NCBI GenBank assembly: GCA_001599755.1
Contig: BCHX01000008.1
Span: 248,001 to 312,000 of the forward strand
Source of the DNA: Gliomastix tumulicola
Taxonomy: Eukaryota > Ascomycota > Sordariomycetes > Hypocreales > Bionectriaceae
Direction of reading: 5' to 3'
Length of the DNA stretch: 64,000 nucleotides
The notes beneath the pieces are model-generated. The model searched no databases. It was not told where the DNA came from and saw only the letters and a list, made by a program, of their open reading frames with translations. Shown piece by piece: positions 1-12,142 of the stretch. Numbering within the stretch: position 1 is the first letter of the stretch; each line of letters opens with the position of its first letter. The position numbers and the translations under genes were made by a program.

Positions 1-2708
1 ACCTCTCACTGTCACAGATGCCAACCTCTTCTTAGGTCGGCTGCTGCCTCAGTATTTTCCCAAGATCTTCGGACCAAACGAGGACCAACCCCTGGACCGG
101 GACATCACCAGACAGCTTTTCGAGGAGCTGACAGCTAAGATCAATGAAGAGCACAGTGCCACTCATCTCACTCCGGAACAGGTGGCACTCGGGTTCCTCA
201 AAGTTGCGGATGAGTCCATGACACGGCCGATTCGTAACCTGACCGAGGCACGTGGCTTTGAGACCTCGTCTCATCATCTCGCCTGCTTCGGAGGCGCTGG
301 CGGACAGCACGCCTGTAACGTCGCTGCGTCACTGAACATCTCTCGGATCATCATCCACAAGTACTCGTCCATCCTATCAGCCTACGGTCTTGCTCTAGCC
401 GAGATTGTGCACGAGTCTCAGGAACCGTCAGCGGCAGAGTACTTGGGCGCAGAGAGCCTAATTGATAGCAAAGTCAGCACCCTGATTAGCCGATCAAGCG
501 ACAAGCTTCGACAGCAGGGCTTTACGGAAAAGCAGCTCAAGCATGAGATCTTCCTAAACATGCGCTACGAAGGCTCGGATACAAGCCTCATGATCCTCAA
601 GCCCGAGGATGGCGACTTCCTCTCTGCGTTTGTGGAGCGACACCGCCGAGAGTTCAACTTCACTTTTGACCGGCCTGTTCTGATCGATGACATACGCGTG
701 AGGACCATTGCATCCGCCAACAAAGTGACCGAGAAGAGTCCCCTGAAGCAGCTGAAGGATGCTGTACTCAAGTCTGCTCCAGCGCCCTCAGAGCACACGG
801 AGGTCTACTTCAGCGCGGAGAAGGGATTTGTCACCACACCCGTCTATCAGCTGCGAGATCTCAGCGCTGGAGTGAAGCTCCAAGGGCCAGCCATCATAAT
901 CGACGAGACGCAGACCATTGTCGTGAACCCAGGCACGGCCGTGCATATTCTTGACACTTGTGTCCTCATTGATCTCAAGGAAACCTCAAAGGAAGCCGCA
1001 TACTCGTCCCAAGTCGATCCTGTCCGTCTGTCCATCTTTGGCCACCGGTTCATGTCCGTTGCCGAGCAGATGGGCAGGACTCTCCAGAAGACCGCCGTCT
1101 CCACCAACATCAAAGAGCGCCTCGACTTCTCGTGTGCTCTGTTCTCCCCTGATGGCGGTCTAGTAGCAAATGCACCACACGTGCCTGTGCATCTGGGGTC
1201 TATGCAGTTTGCCGTGCGGTATCAGCACAACCGTTGGAAGGGACAGCTTCAGGATGGTGACGTCCTTGTGTCCAACCATCCTGTCTCTGGTGGCACTCAC
1301 CTACCAGACGTGACGGTTGTGACGCCCGTTTTCCGCAAGGGAAGTGACGAGATCATCTTCTATGTTGCTTCGCGCGGCCATCATGCTGACAGTAAGTCTT
1401 CTTCCCCCTCTATTATGAGATCCCACATGGTTCTGACAGGCACGCCCTACAGTCGGCGGAATCCTTCCCGGGTCGATGCCTCCCAACTCTACTGAGTTGT
1501 GGCAGGAAGGCACGGCAATCGAGTCCGAAAAGGTTGTTTCGGACGGGGTGTTCAATGAAGACCGGATGCGGGAGCTGTTCCTAGACATCCCTGCCCAGTA
1601 CGACGGCTGCTCTGGGAGTCGAAACATCAGTGACAACATCTCCGATCTCAAGGCCCAGATTGCAGCCAATGCTCGAGGCATCAGCTTGATCCGGAATCTG
1701 ATCGAGGAATACGGTCTCGACACAGTCCAGATGTACATGTTTGAGATCCAGAGGACTGCGGAGCTTGCCGTCAGGAACCTCCTCAAGGACATGTACCACC
1801 GGTACAACGGGAAGCTTGAGGCACTTGACTTCATGGACGACGGGACGCCGATCAAGCTGACTATCACCATTGAAGAAGACGGCTCTGCCGTGTTTGATTT
1901 CGACGGCACCGGCCCAGAGGTCCGCGGCAATATCAACGCGCCAGAGGCCATCACGCACTCGGCCATTATCTACGCTCTACGGTGCATGATCAAGTCTGAT
2001 ATTCCGCTGAATCAAGGCTGTCTGAGCCCCATCGATATTCGAATTCCCTCCCCTAGCATTCTTAGTCCAACAGGTGCTGCTGCCGTGGTGGGTGGCAACG
2101 TCACGACGAGTCAACGTGTTACCGACGTGGTGCTCAAGGCACTTCATGCCTGTGCTGCTTCACAGGGTTGTCTGAACAATCTCACCTTCGGGATCGACAC
2201 GAAGATCGACCAATCGACCGGAGAGACGGTCCCAGGCTTCGGCTACTACGAGACGATTGCTGGCGGAGCGGGTGCAGGCGCAGACTGGGCTGGGGAGAGC
2301 GGCGTGCACGTGCACATGACCAACACACGCATCACGGATCCCGAGATTCTGGAGAAGCGGTATCCCTGTATCTTGCGTCGTTTTGAGCTTCGCGAGAATA
2401 CGGGTGGCGCGGGCCGGAACAGGGGAGGGGACGGCGTTTCTCGAGAGATCGAGTTCTTGACCCCGGTTCAGTGCTCCATCTTGTCCGAGCGCCGTGTACA
2501 CAGACCGTATGGCATGGACGGAGGTGAGGCCGGGGAGACCGGGTTGAACCTGTGGCTCACAAAGGATGCGTACACCGGTCTCGATCGAAAGGTGAATATG
2601 GGCGGTAAGGGGAGTGTTCCTATGAAAGTTGGCGATCGAGTCGTCATCATGACTCCGGGTGGAGGAGGTTATGGCCACAAAGATGGACTGGCAAATGGCT
2701 TTCATTAA
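1..2708 (+). CDS. 5-oxoprolinase / hydantoinase family protein, 5' truncated by window
   Basis: Exons 1-1391 and 1453-2708; the reading frame is already open at base 2, so the start lies outside the window. Intron 1392-1452 (GTAAGT...CTACAG) restores the conserved GHHADIGG stretch. About 880 residues are visible, against roughly 1,270-1,300 for whole fungal 5-oxoprolinases. The visible part holds the end of the HyuA (ATP-binding) half, with the LTVTDANL and FGGAGGQHAC motifs, and the full HyuB half with MPPNSTELW, NTGGAGRNRGGDG and the C-terminal TPGGGGYGHK motif. The family hydrolyses 5-oxo-L-proline (or related hydantoin-like lactams) with ATP, in the cytosolic gamma-glutamyl cycle. The stop lies 80 bp from the convergent stop of the regulator at 2789. 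Substrate choice between oxoproline and hydantoin-like compounds cannot be settled from sequence. Confidence 0.93.
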
Positions 2709-2788
2709 TGATTCATTCAGTGTTTTCTCATACATTCAAGTACACGAATAAGTCAGGAATCATTCCGCATTGCAAATGTATTGTACAG

Positions 2789-4882
2789 TTATTGGCCCCT
2801 AAGGAGAGCTGATTCCACCCACTGTCTGTCCATGTCAATATCGATCGAGTCGAGGACTTCAGCCCAGAGGCCAGGGTCGCCCTCGAAATCAAGATTGAAG
2901 GAGGGCTGATCCTGCGGCAATCCCGCCACCAGAGTGCTCTGAGTAGACATATTGTCAGGATTGCCCGCTTCTGGATCTTGCCCTGCAATGCTTGGAATGT
3001 CGGTATTCCCAGAATCCCTTGACTTGATTGTGCTTTTAATCTTATTCAGAAGAGAGTGACATGCCCTCATGTACTTGTTGCCCCTTTCCGCCATGGCTTT
3101 GAGCACATTCAGTGCCAACTCCATGGCAGATGCATCAGGCTCCTTGTAGGGAAAGGCAATGTTGACCATGACGAGCAGCAAGGCCGTCGAGAAAGCCTGC
3201 TCGCCGTCGATGAAGCCATACGTCGCTATAGAGAGAGGCGTCAAAAAGCAATCCTTTCTGCCAAAACTGAGAGTAATGGAAAACTTACCAACAAGATTGA
3301 ACTTGGCCGCAGTGTCAAGAATCACTGCGCTGGATCTCGCCGCAGAAATAGCTGTATCGATGACATGGACGATCTCTGGTGAGAATCCGTCTTCCCATCT
3401 CGCCGTAGTCGGCCGCTGAGCATTGGTTGCCAGTTGCCGTTGGATTGCATAGAGCAGAATCGGTCGAGCCGTGATGTTGATACAATGGTAATAGTGCAAG
3501 TAGATCGAGACAATCTCGCGCCGAGGTGCCGTCATTTGCGTCAGGTCTGGGTGGTGCAGCTTCACCGACTCTGGTAGTCGCTCAAGCCACCCATCGAGGC
3601 GCTTCATGATGTGTTGGATACAAGCAGACAGGTCTGGGCCTGACTTCTGCCGCTTCCTGTAGATTCTCTCACCTATAATCCCGTGTATTCTGGAGAGCTC
3701 CGTGTAGCAAGCCAGAGTCGCTGCAAGATGGCTGTCTTCCCCTGGCTTGCACGTTGGTGGAAGCAGTTCAATGTCTTCATCCTGGATCGAGATGGGATGT
3801 CCTGACGTGACACTGAGAAGCCTCTCCATGCTGTACGTAGACCACCAGACCCTCCGACGATGCTCACGCGTCTCGATATCGATATCCGGATCCGATACCT
3901 CTTGGTGCAGGCCGAGAGAGAGCGCCATTCTCATGGCAAGGCCGATGTACAGGTACGCCGAGTCTCGCCTGTTGATGGTCTGCATGAAGTACGCCACGTA
4001 ACTGAGCACCTCGATGAAGAGGATGGAAGCATCCTCGTATGCATTCGGCAAGAACTCAAGGGCGTGTTTGAAATACTTGAAACCGGGGGGGCCTTCGTGG
4101 CCAACCCACTGGTTGATGGAATACATCTGGCCAAAGGCCAGCACGAGGAGGATCTGGCAGAAGATCAGGCAGTCTTCCCTGTTGCCTGAATCTGGACTTC
4201 GGGCGTACACCCGCTCGAGACGCGCTTGGAAAGAGGACTCGCTGAGAAAAGAAAAGATGGTCCCGATATACCCGTGTTGCGCACGGTACAGTCTCTGCGC
4301 AAGCTCGAAAGGAGGCAGAAGCGGCATGTCAGGGGAAACCGAGCACCTAAGCCATGATGTATCCTCGAAGTGAGGGTACATGTGCCAGTCGAGGCTTTCG
4401 GTCGTCGGATTCAGCCTGTTGGCGATGTACGTCGAGGATGAATTTCCCATAAAGTCTGGATACGGTCAGCTGGTGATGGAATAGCAAGCCACCACCTCCT
4501 TTCTCGGCTGGTTGGACATACGATATTGGCCCGAGCCGCTGAGAACCCAGTTGTCTGTTCCGGAGAAGCCCAGCTCGATATCCTGACTAAAGGCATCTCC
4601 CTCAGACGAGGTGCAGTCGATATCTTTACCGTCCCCAGAAGCGCCGGCCTTGCGAGCCTTTGTCTGGAGCTCAATGAGATAGCTCTCTGGCACGTTGACT
4701 CTCTTCTCTGACTCCGAGTACACACAGGCGTGGCCCGCATCTGCACATGCCATGCACGGATAAGGAGGATCTCCGAGACACTTGGTACGCCGCTTCCGGC
4801 ACCTGTTGCACGCCTTGGCGGAGCGTTTGAGCACGTCTAGAGAGGCATACTGCCTTCGCGATGGCGTCTTGGGGGTCTGCAT
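2789..4882 (-). CDS. Zn2Cys6 transcription factor with fungal-specific TF domain
   Basis: Exons (transcript order) 4882-4522, 4455-3289, 3225-2789, giving 654 residues. Intron 4456-4521 joins GQY to the typical HFMGNSSS motif. Intron 3226-3288 is 63 nt and in frame; removing it joins FNLV to ATYGFIDGE, a common motif of this family. The zinc cluster has cysteines at 25, 28, 35, 43, 46 and 53 in the CX2CX6C...CX2CX6C pattern, followed by a basic linker. The middle homology region carries the usual HRRRVWWSTYSMERLLS motif. It is nuclear and probably an activator. It is convergent with the oxoprolinase gene and divergent from the P450 at 5600, with a CGG-N10-CCG palindrome between them, so control of the P450 and perhaps the oxoprolinase is plausible but inferred. 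Confidence 0.9.
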
Positions 4883-5599
4883 CGTTGTCGGTAGCGAGTG
4901 ACGGGTCAGGCTTCACAGGCACGCCCATTCCGTGGTTGCCGTCATGACGGGACCAGACATGTTTCCGTCTGAGACATCTCCTCTTCCCCTCCCACTGATA
5001 AGAGCCACGCTAAAAGTGCATTAGTCGCGGGGAAGACACCATGCTTGGGTGGGAACCCAGATAAAGCTGCCACCCATGGTCTTCACGAGTCATGTCATGC
5101 CACCAAATTCACCTACAGAACAGGCCTACGGATCATCAAGGTAACGCCCAGGTGACGCCCAGGCAAGGAGAGGAGGCCAGCCGAGGCAGGTGACGTGCAC
5201 CTTACATGACCAGCAGTCGAGACCCTCGGTAGGTCGAGTCACTCTGTAGGGGCTCCCTCTGTTCTGGCATCACAGGGACCCTTGTTCCGAAAACATGGAC
5301 TGAGCCACGCCAAGTCGACACCGACACGGACCCATCGGGTTCTGGGTCCCGATGCATATCTCACCACTCGCCATCGCGAGGACTCTCCCGATCTCTCGGT
5401 GCACTTCTCGGAAGAGACCATTTCGGACCGGGTTGTTCAACCGGGTTGGACACGGCTCAGCTGTCCTTGTTGCAACCAATGCTTGTGGCGATGATATCGT
5501 AAATAACTTGCTGGCTCAGCTGGTAAAGATGAATTTCTTCCAGATGACAGAACGCCCGGTATTCCTCGCATCATATGATGCTCTCTTAGCGTACTCACT
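4883..5599. promoter_or_regulatory. Divergent promoter between Zn2Cys6 regulator and P450
   Basis: 717 bp shared upstream region with no supported gene. It holds the CATCGGG palindrome at 5333-5354 and a 9-bp direct repeat ACCGGGTTG (5428-5449, two copies 4 nt apart) about 150-170 bp before the P450 start. Confidence 0.5.
5333..5354. promoter_or_regulatory. Inverted repeat CATCGGG-N8-CCCGATG (CGG-N10-CCG)
   Basis: Perfect 7-bp arms with an 8-bp spacer, containing CGG-N10-CCG. This is the classic target layout of a homodimeric Zn2Cys6 protein. It lies 245 bp upstream of the P450 start and 450 bp from the regulator start, so autoregulation and P450 control are reasonable guesses. Confidence 0.45.
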
Positions 5600-7159
5600 A
5601 TGCTGGCCGCTATCGTTTTTGCTCTAGCCACTAGCACTCTCCTGCTCACAGCCCGTATCCTCAGGCGTTATTACCGGCTCTCACACATTCCAGGGCCATT
5701 CTGGGCCAGGTTCACGGACCTCTGGCGGCACAACGTCCAGAACCAACCCGGTCACAGCGCTCGCTTTGTCGAGCTGCACCGACAGTATGGCAAGATCGTC
5801 CGCCTCGGCCCCAACCACGTGAGCATCAGCGACCCTGCAGCCATCCCGGTCGTCTACAGCACGAACCCGACATGGCGCAAGGGAGAGTCGTACTATGGCG
5901 CCGTGCCCGTCAGCGGCAAGAGGGCCGTGCCGAGCATCATTGCCATGAACGAGGTGCAGCATACAGCAGTGCGCAAATCCGTTGGCCGGGCCTTCACGAC
6001 GAACTCGCTGCTTGACTACGAGGACGCCATCGAGACGACAGGGAGGGATCTCATAGACGCCCTGGCCAAGACCCCAGAAGCGGACATTGGTCAATGGCTG
6101 CAGTTCTTCGCCATGGATATGCTGATCCGCATCGCCTTCAGCGACTCGCTCGGCTTGCTTGCCAAGGGCGATGACATTGACGGGACGCTGGCTGCTGTCA
6201 TGGCGCGCTTCGACCACTGGGGCCACTGGGGCGCAGTGCCCAGCCTGGACTTCCTCCTGAACAAGAGTCGCGCCGCTACCCTGCTTCGCGGTGTTGCCGA
6301 CAGCCCCTTGGCCCGGGTTGGTCTGGGCAAGCTGCATGCGCGGATGAACGATGTCAACAAGTCGAGCTACAAGGACCTCTGCGCCAAGTTCCTCGACGGC
6401 CAGGCCAAGTATCCCGATCTCGTGCAGCAGGATGAGATCCTCGGCATCATCATGTCGACCATTGGCGCTGGGGCGGACACAACAGCGGGCACCTTGACCT
6501 ACACCCTGTACTTCCTCTCCAAATACCCAGCAGCGAGAGCGCGGCTTCTGGAGGAGATCAAGCAGAACATCCAGGACGGCACTCTCTCCAGCATCCCCAA
6601 GTGGCAGGAAGTCAGCAAGATGCCGTACCTCGATGTTGTCCTCATGGAATCGATGCGGCTCCTGCCCATCCCGGCCTGGGGCCTGGACAGAGTCGTGCCA
6701 GCAGGTGGTGCTACTATTTCCGGCGTGTTCATTCCCGAGGGCACAGTGGTGGGATGCCAGATCGACGCCGTGCACCTGGACGAGGGTGTGTATGGTGAAG
6801 ACTCGACTGTTTTCAGGCCGGAAAGATGGCTGGAAGCAAGTGAAGAGGGCCGTCGACAAATGAACCGCGCTTTCCTGGCATTCAGTGCGGGAAAGCGGGT
6901 GTGCACAGGCATTCACATTGCCTGGTTGGAGATGAAGAAGACACTGCCCTTCTTGCTCCTCAACTTTGATGTAAGCACTCCAGTTCTTCCCGCTTCGACA
7001 CACACCCACAGATGCATATGAGAAGCTAACAGACTGTGGCAGCTGGATCTCATTGATATCAACCAAGATATTACGGACGGCATTAGAGTCAGCGCTGTGA
7101 AATATCCTCCCCCGGTCTGGATGAAGATCAAGAGAAGAGATCTTTCACCTTCGCTGTAG
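5600..7159 (+). CDS. Cytochrome P450 monooxygenase
   Basis: Exons 5600-6970 and 7043-7159 give 495 residues. The intron (7 kb side, 72 nt) starts GTAAGC directly after LLLNFD and ends GGCAG before LDLIDIN. An N-terminal hydrophobic anchor (about residues 1-22) is followed by the proline hinge HIPGPF. Visible P450 marks are the I-helix GAGADTTA, the K-helix ESMR, the FRPERW meander and the heme loop FSAGKRVCTG with Cys435 as ligand. It is an ER-membrane class II enzyme of the pisatin demethylase/CYP65-like general type; the substrate is not readable. The neighbouring regulator and oxoprolinase suggest a small catabolic or detoxification set rather than a biosynthetic cluster, since no backbone synthase is present. 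Confidence 0.93.
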
Positions 7160-7636
7160 GGTACTTGTAGTTTTCACACGCCTGTGCACAGTGATGGGTG
7201 AGACGACCGGAGCGAAGTCCGAGTCGGAATTCAAAGCCCTGATCAGTGAACTCCGGGGGGAGGGCGGACTTCGGAAAGGGGTACAAGGGGAACAAATGAG
7301 CCACTAACAGCGACCATCACTCGGCGGGGAGCAACATGAGAATCACGTATTTGTTGCAGGTAGACGACAAACATCCAAGAGAGTTCGAGTAGCATAATCC
7401 GATGAACTCACTCCTATTATTACTGTAGTTATAAAATGCCTGTGTACTGTTCACTGATGAAATGGCATCGCTCGGAGATTGGCTCAAGAGTGAACACATG
7501 CAACGGAAGAGAGAAGCACAGTGGACTGCCGTAGTGAATCAACGAGGTGAAGTCTTAGGATCTACGAACTGCCCCGACCACTCTTGAAAATTGAGTAAAC
7601 TACATGCAAAACTAATAAACCAAGCCACCCATCCCG
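7160..7636. other. Convergent intergenic spacer
   Basis: 477 bp between the P450 stop and the stop of the LtaS-like gene. I see no gene or repeat of note; it should hold both 3' UTRs. Confidence 0.5.
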
Positions 7637-10258
7637 CTACCCAGAATGATCAAAACGCCATCGCTTACTATTTTCCTTAACAAACCACCGCGCCAGAAAA
7701 GCACCCTCCTCCACCCATTCTGCCCATTCATGACCATGCCGTCTTTCCACCCTCTCCAGGAACGCCAGAAAATCGAAGCTCTGAATGGAATGCCTCTCCC
7801 CGGGGTCGGACGTGAGGTCACTCAGCCGCCACGCGACATTCTCAATGATGGGAACGACGAGACGTCGCTCGGGGAAACGAGCATCGCGGACCGTGAGCAT
7901 GGCTCGGCCCGGGCTCGTGACGGTAAATTGCCAATATGCTTTGTTGATGTTCTTGTCGAAGGCTCGAAGAGGCCGTATCAGGGACTGTCCTTCGTAGTTG
8001 CGCATGAGGTCGCTTGCGGCCTGCCGGCTTGCATCGGTCAGCGACCCAGTCTCAACGAGGAGGTCGATGATGGTCGGCAGGACTTGTGACGAATGCACAG
8101 CGTCATGGACGTCAAACGGAGGCAGCGCGGGATGAGAGATGACCAAGGGGATGTGGTCGACGCCGATATTGGGGTTGTAATAAGGAGACGCAATGTCATT
8201 CTCTGGCAAGGACACGCCGTGGTCACCAAGGAACAGGACCAGGGTCTCGTTGGCCACTCCCTGGTCGTCCAATACGTCCAACACCTTGTGAATCCACTTG
8301 TCGTCGTAGCCCTCCGTATTCACGTAGCGAGACATCATGTCGAGGCCTCTGGCCATGGGCACATACCGCTCTCTGGCGGGCATGTGGAATCGATGGTGGC
8401 TCGTGCTCGTGAGATGCGTCAGGAACACTCGACTGTCCGTTTTCTGGGCATCAACAAAGATGTCGCGGATGTAGTCCTCAAGGGGATCCTCCTCAAAGGC
8501 AAACTCGTTGATGTTCGGAAGCTTGACAGGCCCGTGGCGTGCAGACGCGCGACGGAGATACTCGCGGTCGATGATGTGCTCTTCGGGGAAGCCCATTGCG
8601 CTCATGAGTTTCATCTGATTATCGTAGTCGGCCGTTGCTGCCTGGAAGTGGTACGACTTCCAGCTGGACACCTGGTGGATGTCCTCAGGCTGAGACTGCA
8701 TCCTCTCTACCTGGTTCATGGCCTCAAGAACATGAGGCAAGCAAGGCTGGTAGATGTGATGGCTGTACTCGACGTTGAAATCACCCACCAACGGCGCCAC
8801 GCCACAGACTGTGCCAACCATACTCTTGAGCGTGTACGTCCCGGCAGTATGAGCATTGGTGAAGCGGATTCCGCCCCGTTTGCCCTCCTGGTTGTGTATG
8901 AAGCCGTCGTCGTAGTCGCCAGTGATATAGTTGGCCGTCGGAGTGAGCGTGGCTAACCTCTGCTGAGCTCCCCAGGGAAGCTGGCCGTCAGGGAATGTCT
9001 CAGCGAAGCGCTTCCACAGCAGACCATCCTTCTTGATGGGAAAGACATCATGCCTTGTGCTTTCAAGGATAAAGACGAGGATATGCCGGATCGAGACGTC
9101 CTGAAGCTTGTCGCGAAGGGCCTGCAGCAGAGGCTCTTCGAGGTTTGACACCCTCATTGGATCGGCAGCGGCGCTGTAGTGGCTTTGGTTCGCGTGCCAG
9201 TCCTCGAAGCCAGCAACTGGGACGTCTTTCGGCAGCCAGTCAAAGGGCGGCGGTGGCCGAACAAGGGCCGTTCGGTTGTCCCAGTCGTGCTGGATTCCAC
9301 TCCCGAAATGAGAAGGGAGTTTGTCCAGCATTGGCGATGTCGACGCAAAGTCGACGAAGGGCAAGAGGCCGCTCGTCCATGACAGGAAGAGCAAGGACGG
9401 ATCTCTTGGCCTGAGCGACGTAAGAGTGAACAGAGCCGTAAGCAAAATACTGACGACAAAGTATGGCAGGGCGGCGCATAGACGGGCGCATCTAGCTGTC
9501 GATTGTCGCTTTGTTGGCGACTCGAGGAACCGAGGGGTCACTGCAGACTTCCCACGATCCTTCTCGCCGTCGAGCAACATCGTCTGGCCGTCATCATCCA
9601 TCGATGACCATGTCGTGTCGCTGTCGTGCTCGCGATACAGCTGGCGACTCTTTCCCTTGTCTTCACACTGCAGACCGATGAGCGACAGTGTCCTGCGCCC
9701 GATGAATGTGATGGGCCATTGGACGATATCGGCACCCCATCCAAACAGGCCGTAACAGGCGTCTTGGAGAACTGCGCTCAGGAAGATGGAGAAGCACACG
9801 ACTCCAGCAAGGGTCATGAGCCCCGAGACAAGGACAGGGAGCGCTGCAGGATCCGTGACGAATCCAATGTTCCGCCAGTGAATCTCCGACCCCGCGACGA
9901 GATAGAAAGAAATGGAGAAGATGCTGACAGGGACATTGTAGGATACGAGGCCGAATGTAAGTGTCGTCACGAGGCGGCGCGCGTAGCCTGGCCGGCTGAC
10001 AAGCCAGTGATCGAGCAGCAGTCGTAGGAGAAGGAGGAGGAGCACATCCTGTGTGAAGAAGGAGAAGAAGAACAGGAGCATGCGCTTCGGAGCCACCGAC
10101 GCTCGATGATTGTGCAGGTGCGCGCCCTTGGCACCGCAGACAGCCAGACAGGCAAGAGTGAAGACGAACCGCCTGTTAGCGATGCGTGAGACGAGCAGAG
10201 CAGACCATGTTCGTCTGCGCCGCATCTTGGCTGATGATGCGGTCTCTCGCGAGGCCAA
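7637..10258 (-). CDS. Polytopic membrane protein with LtaS/MdoB-type sulfatase-fold domain
   Basis: Single exon, 873 residues. The N-terminal part has several hydrophobic segments (about 32-46, 60-84, 98-122, 140-165, 264-282) with an acidic cytosolic loop near 200-250. The extracytoplasmic domain from about 390 has the alkaline phosphatase/sulfatase layout: metal-ligand glutamate in FILEST (Glu399), candidate nucleophile threonines in AGTYTLKS (474/476), and the metal pair in FLGDHG (Asp679, His680). These match the order of Glu, Thr, Asp and His ligands known for bacterial lipoteichoic acid synthase. The fold transfers phosphoryl or phospho-alcohol groups; in fungi the acceptor is unknown, and cell wall or GPI/glycan modification is a guess. 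The start ATG at 10258 is the only one giving the full anchor. Confidence 0.8.
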   Translation of the reverse strand: MASRETASSAKMRRRRTWSALLVSRIANRRFVFTLACLAVCGAKGAHLHNHRASVAPKRMLLFFFSFFTQDVLLLLLLRLLLDHWLVSRPGYARRLVTTLTFGLVSYNVPVSIFSISFYLVAGSEIHWRNIGFVTDPAALPVLVSGLMTLAGVVCFSIFLSAVLQDACYGLFGWGADIVQWPITFIGRRTLSLIGLQCEDKGKSRQLYREHDSDTTWSSMDDDGQTMLLDGEKDRGKSAVTPRFLESPTKRQSTARCARLCAALPYFVVSILLTALFTLTSLRPRDPSLLFLSWTSGLLPFVDFASTSPMLDKLPSHFGSGIQHDWDNRTALVRPPPPFDWLPKDVPVAGFEDWHANQSHYSAAADPMRVSNLEEPLLQALRDKLQDVSIRHILVFILESTRHDVFPIKKDGLLWKRFAETFPDGQLPWGAQQRLATLTPTANYITGDYDDGFIHNQEGKRGGIRFTNAHTAGTYTLKSMVGTVCGVAPLVGDFNVEYSHHIYQPCLPHVLEAMNQVERMQSQPEDIHQVSSWKSYHFQAATADYDNQMKLMSAMGFPEEHIIDREYLRRASARHGPVKLPNINEFAFEEDPLEDYIRDIFVDAQKTDSRVFLTHLTSTSHHRFHMPARERYVPMARGLDMMSRYVNTEGYDDKWIHKVLDVLDDQGVANETLVLFLGDHGVSLPENDIASPYYNPNIGVDHIPLVISHPALPPFDVHDAVHSSQVLPTIIDLLVETGSLTDASRQAASDLMRNYEGQSLIRPLRAFDKNINKAYWQFTVTSPGRAMLTVRDARFPERRLVVPIIENVAWRLSDLTSDPGERHSIQSFDFLAFLERVERRHGHEWAEWVEEGAFLARWFVKENSKRWRFDHSG

Positions 10259-12118
10259 GCGATGAAAGACCGAAAAGAATCATCAGTCAGTCCATGTACC
10301 CCAGCAGCAGCAGCTGGAGGCCGCAATAATAGGGTCGTCCCTTGCACAGGCCAATATATGGGATGAGCCCGCCTCGTCGGGGCGGCTCTATTGCTCCACG
10401 CTTGCTGGCAGAAGCGAGGCTAGCGCGACTAGTCTAGAACGGTCCTTTCTGTGGCTTTTCGCTAGCCGAGGCGTACTCCGTACTCGAGTCGTTCCAGGTC
10501 TTAGGCTGGACGATCATGGAGCAGAGCCCCCCCCTCCTCGTCCAACTTGTCCCTGAAGCTGGGAGTGTTGAGATTGTAGATATGGTCGTCTTGTTCTACT
10601 AGGAATGAACATCTCCGCAGCCGACATCTCGATCAGATACCCGCCGTCGTCATGCTGTCCTCTTCCGGCCTTCCTCCTCCCCTCCTCGTCCTGCCCATCA
10701 GTGGGCTGGCTGCCTTGGCTGCCTTGGCTGCTCGCAGCTCCCAGAGGCCAACAAGATTCCCAGAACGCCTCGCTGTCGAGGTCATCTAGGGCTAGTCATG
10801 AACCCCACACCACTGGTCCAGGGTGTGTGTCCTGCATCTCAGTTAGGCCAGCGTTGATTGGACATCCATAGGCTTGTGCCTGGCACTAGCAGCAGGGAGT
10901 CAAGCCACATGCTGGGGAATTGGAATGAATCCCCACCGCTTTTGCCTCCTTCTCCCAAAAATCTTCACCTGGGTGGGAAAAGGGGCTGAATGAGGAGCTA
11001 CTGGGCTACTGAGCGATAGCCCTGCGTGGTTTTCCACTCCCCACAGTCCATTGCCAGAGTGGTCACGCGACGTGGTATGCCGATGATGTCTTGTTCTAGA
11101 GGGAAATTCCTGAGGCATCCAGACCCGCCTTCGTATTGGAGGCCGTACTCGTTGGGATTGGAGGCCGTGCTGAGCTGAAAAGCACGCCAACCGGCTCTCA
11201 TCTTGCAATACGGAGGACGGTGCAGTGAACGTCTGCCGAGCGGGATCTATCCCAAAGCTATGCCTCTTTCTCTTTCATCTTTAATAGTCTGCTGCACTGG
11301 TAAAGTCAAAGCATCGTATTCAGGAGCGAGGTTCTATTAATCGTGCCTGCCGGGTGAGGACTGCGCCGCAAATTATTCCGTACTCCGGAGAGACACTAGA
11401 ACCGACCATCTTGACCCACGCGTGTCTGCGCTGTCCCCGAGATGGGTGTATTATGAGACGGCCCGCTAAGCGAGTCCAGACGCATGGATGGCATCTTTCG
11501 CATTCAGAGGGTGTTCAAAAGTGGTCAAGAGTCAGTCCTCAACAGTCGCTGCACACTTTCTCATTCCCATGCCATGCCACAGCACTTCATTCTCCCTCTG
11601 CATTGCTCAACACCAAAGAGTCGCCTGTCGCGGGCTGCTGCACAATGTGCGCTGTGTGCCAGTTTGGAGCCTGTGCACGCTTGACTGATCAGCATCTCTC
11701 CTTTGCGCGGAAAAATGATGGCGGCCCAGCCATGGTCCCGCGTTGCACATGCGCACCTATCAATGCCCTCACACAGTCAATCCCTGGGACAAATTCCTCC
11801 GGGATCTTCGACGTGGGCAGTGCAGTGTTATACTGAGGATGAATCGGCAGGCATGGAAGCGGCCGTGAGAACACCAACTTGAATAATATGGGCTAATATA
11901 CTGATGCCTAAGCACATCATCGAAGAACTACCACCATGGCATGCTACCGAGAGCCAAAAAGGGCTCCGTGTCCCAAAACAACAATATAGGTAACAAATTT
12001 CCCCCTGCATTCGAGGGAAGAAAGAAATCTCAACATGTTCCGTGGCCATGTCGATTGGCCCCTGTTGACTCGGGAGGTGATACACCGGGATATTTGCCAT
12101 GGGACGTGTCGCTTCATC

Positions 12119-12142
12119 GCAGCAGCAGCAGCAGCAGCAGCA
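12119..12142. repeat. (GCA)8 microsatellite
   Basis: Eight perfect GCA units. Opposite-strand reading would give a Cys or Ala run in a non-conserved ORF, so I treat it as non-coding. Confidence 0.9.

Noticed and set aside
5681..7066. Long minus-strand ORF (461 codons)
   Set aside because: Antisense shadow of the P450 gene, which has all family motifs; the opposite frame has none.
8093..8956. Plus-strand ORF of 287 codons
   Set aside because: Shadow of the LtaS-like gene; no motifs.
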